Below are positions 62,963 to 64,000 of a stretch of DNA of 64,000 bases, piece after piece. The first letter of the stretch is position 1. Every line of letters begins with the position of its first letter. Source of the DNA: Nyssa sinensis (taxonomy: Eukaryota; Streptophyta; Magnoliopsida; Cornales; Nyssaceae); assembly GCA_008638375.1 (NCBI GenBank), contig CM018035.1, positions 1,291,501 through 1,355,500 of the forward strand, written 5' to 3'. The notes below the pieces were generated by a model. That model had not been told where the DNA came from, did no database searches, and worked only from the letters and a program-made list of their open reading frames with translations. A program made the position numbers and the translations under genes.

Positions 62963-63274
62963 CTAAGTTGGTCTAACCCTTAACATCTTTTGCTTGGCCC
63001 TTGTTATCATCCAATCTTCAAAATCCTTTGCTTCATACGGAATCCTGAGAACACCTTTATTGGAGAAGCCATATTCGTCTGCTGTTTTACAGAGAAGCTC
63101 CAAGAAATCTGGATCCCTCAGCGCCGTAGTGTGAACCATAAAACGCTTGGTTTCATCGTTCATGCCGACTGAAACAGGAATGTAACCTTTGCGAGTAGTC
63201 AATGGAGGTTCTCTTAAGCGCTTCACTCCGGTAACTCCTATCATCCAGCTGAACTTACTAGCTTTCCCTCCCAT
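62963..63274 (-). CDS. SAUR family protein (small auxin-up RNA), second gene
   Basis: An intronless minus-strand frame of 103 residues begins MGGKASKFSWMIGVTGVKRL. The SAUR core spans about residues 28-84: KGYIPVSVGMNDETKRFMV, then DPDFLELLCKTADEYGFSNKG and VLRIPYEAKDFEDW. The spacing GY(I/V)PV-VG-----RF-V, then L--A-EYG(F)----G-L-IPC(Y), is that of canonical SAUR proteins; the usual Cys of IPC is Tyr here. It differs in subgroup from the SAUR at 57542, so the two are neighbours rather than recent duplicates. The expected role is auxin- or other hormone-responsive growth control through PP2C.D inhibition (family knowledge). A TA-rich run near 63452-63468 could provide its TATA box. Confidence 0.88.
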   Translation of the reverse strand: MGGKASKFSWMIGVTGVKRLREPPLTTRKGYIPVSVGMNDETKRFMVHTTALRDPDFLELLCKTADEYGFSNKGVLRIPYEAKDFEDWMITRAKQKMLRVRPT

Positions 63275-64000
63275 AATTCAATGCTCAAGAGATTCGATTT
63301 GCTCTAGTGGCTCTTCACAGAAATTTAATGGCCTTGCATATAACAGTACTTCTTGCTGATTTTAGATGTTGACGGCTGATATTTTTGCTGTTACGGTGAC
63401 TTATTCTGATGGGGTTGGGAGGGAGGCTGCATGCCGTGACCACAAAGTTGATTATATATATATAAAAATATGTATGGATTATTTTTATATTGGGATATTA
63501 GTTTAAGATAAAATCATTGTACTTATCATGAGTTTGCTATAGTGTTAATGTTGTAAATGCCGGAGAAATTAATCTTTTTGTCCTCTGTCTAGTACTTTCA
63601 GAAGGTAAAAAATAGATTGATGGTTGCTGTTTTGTTGTTTATGTTGTTCACACTTCACACTCTCAACACCAACTACTATATGCTCACAGGCTGTACATGT
63701 TTGCTCTACGTAAGTACCTTGTGTACTGGGCCGGCTATATTAGATTCTCTTAAAATATACGATTATATACATACATACATATGTATGTATGTCTACAAAT
63801 AAATATATATATATATATATATATATAATTGCACATCTGATAATGAGTGTAATAAGAAATGACTAATATGTATTATTTGACTGAAAACCTAATAGCTTAA
63901 GTCTTTGGGTTAAGTTAAGATCTAATATATGCATCAGGTTAATTAGTGGACTTTCCAGTATTTCTTATTTCTTTTATACTTACCCTGGGACTGTAAAACA
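63275..64000. other. Upstream flank of SAUR gene 2, no further gene
   Basis: AT-rich, with a palindromic (ACAT)n/(ATGT)n stretch at 63764-63793 that could form a hairpin and a (TA)n run at 63802-63827. The open frame at 63617-63802 has no recognisable content. Confidence 0.6.

Overview
The window is nuclear DNA of a flowering plant, almost certainly a eudicot. Genes are split by GT-AG introns, intergenic DNA is very AT-rich with many microsatellites, there are several tRNA-derived SINEs, hAT-like non-autonomous elements and LTR relics, and every recognisable protein belongs to a plant family. No bacterial, organellar or viral gene block is present. I cannot name the species; the repeat load would fit a woody rosid, but that is a guess.

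Layout. (1) Bases 1-115 are the last coding exon of a group VII ERF (RAP2.12/RAP2.2-like) transcription factor, followed by its 3' UTR. (2) 0.5-6.3 kb is gene-free and repeat-rich, with a hAT-like element at 5272-5719. (3) 6.3-17.9 kb is a cluster of four secreted GDSL esterase/lipases of the GLIP1-7 type, each with five exons. Two lie on + (6354-8365, 9333-10976) and two on - (11834-14244, 15207-17833), so the pairs point at each other. A decayed fragment of a fifth copy lies between them (11171-11335). (4) 17.9-35.4 kb has no convincing gene. It holds SINEs, a duplicated block around a triplicated unit (21.7-23.2 kb), an orphan site-II promoter-like patch (21.1 kb), an orphan G-box/ABRE cluster (28.6-28.9 kb), LTR relics, microsatellites and a second free-standing hAT-like element. 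(5) 36,050-49,915 is a 16-exon SAC-domain phosphoinositide phosphatase gene (SAC2-5 type). (6) 51,329-54,074 on - is the five-exon gene for 40S ribosomal protein SA (uS2), with telo-box and site-II promoter motifs. (7) 54.3-64 kb holds two intronless SAUR-type genes (57,542-57,910 + and 62,963-63,274 -), one solo-LTR-like relic and one well-preserved tRNA-derived SINE.

The genes do not form an operon-like unit. The GDSL cluster is the only functional grouping and looks like local duplication, inversion and decay of an extracellular lipase family linked in Arabidopsis to defence signalling. The SAC phosphatase and RPSA are unrelated neighbours in tail-to-tail orientation. I found no convincing undescribed system. 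The most interesting items are the history of the GDSL cluster (including a SINE insertion datable against its paralogue and an intron that stays open in frame), the two orphan promoter-like patches, and the 21.7-23.2 kb nested duplication with an exon-like reading frame.

Gene models were built by hand from splice signals, reading-frame continuity and family knowledge. Each spliced gene closes in frame, but transcripts were not available.
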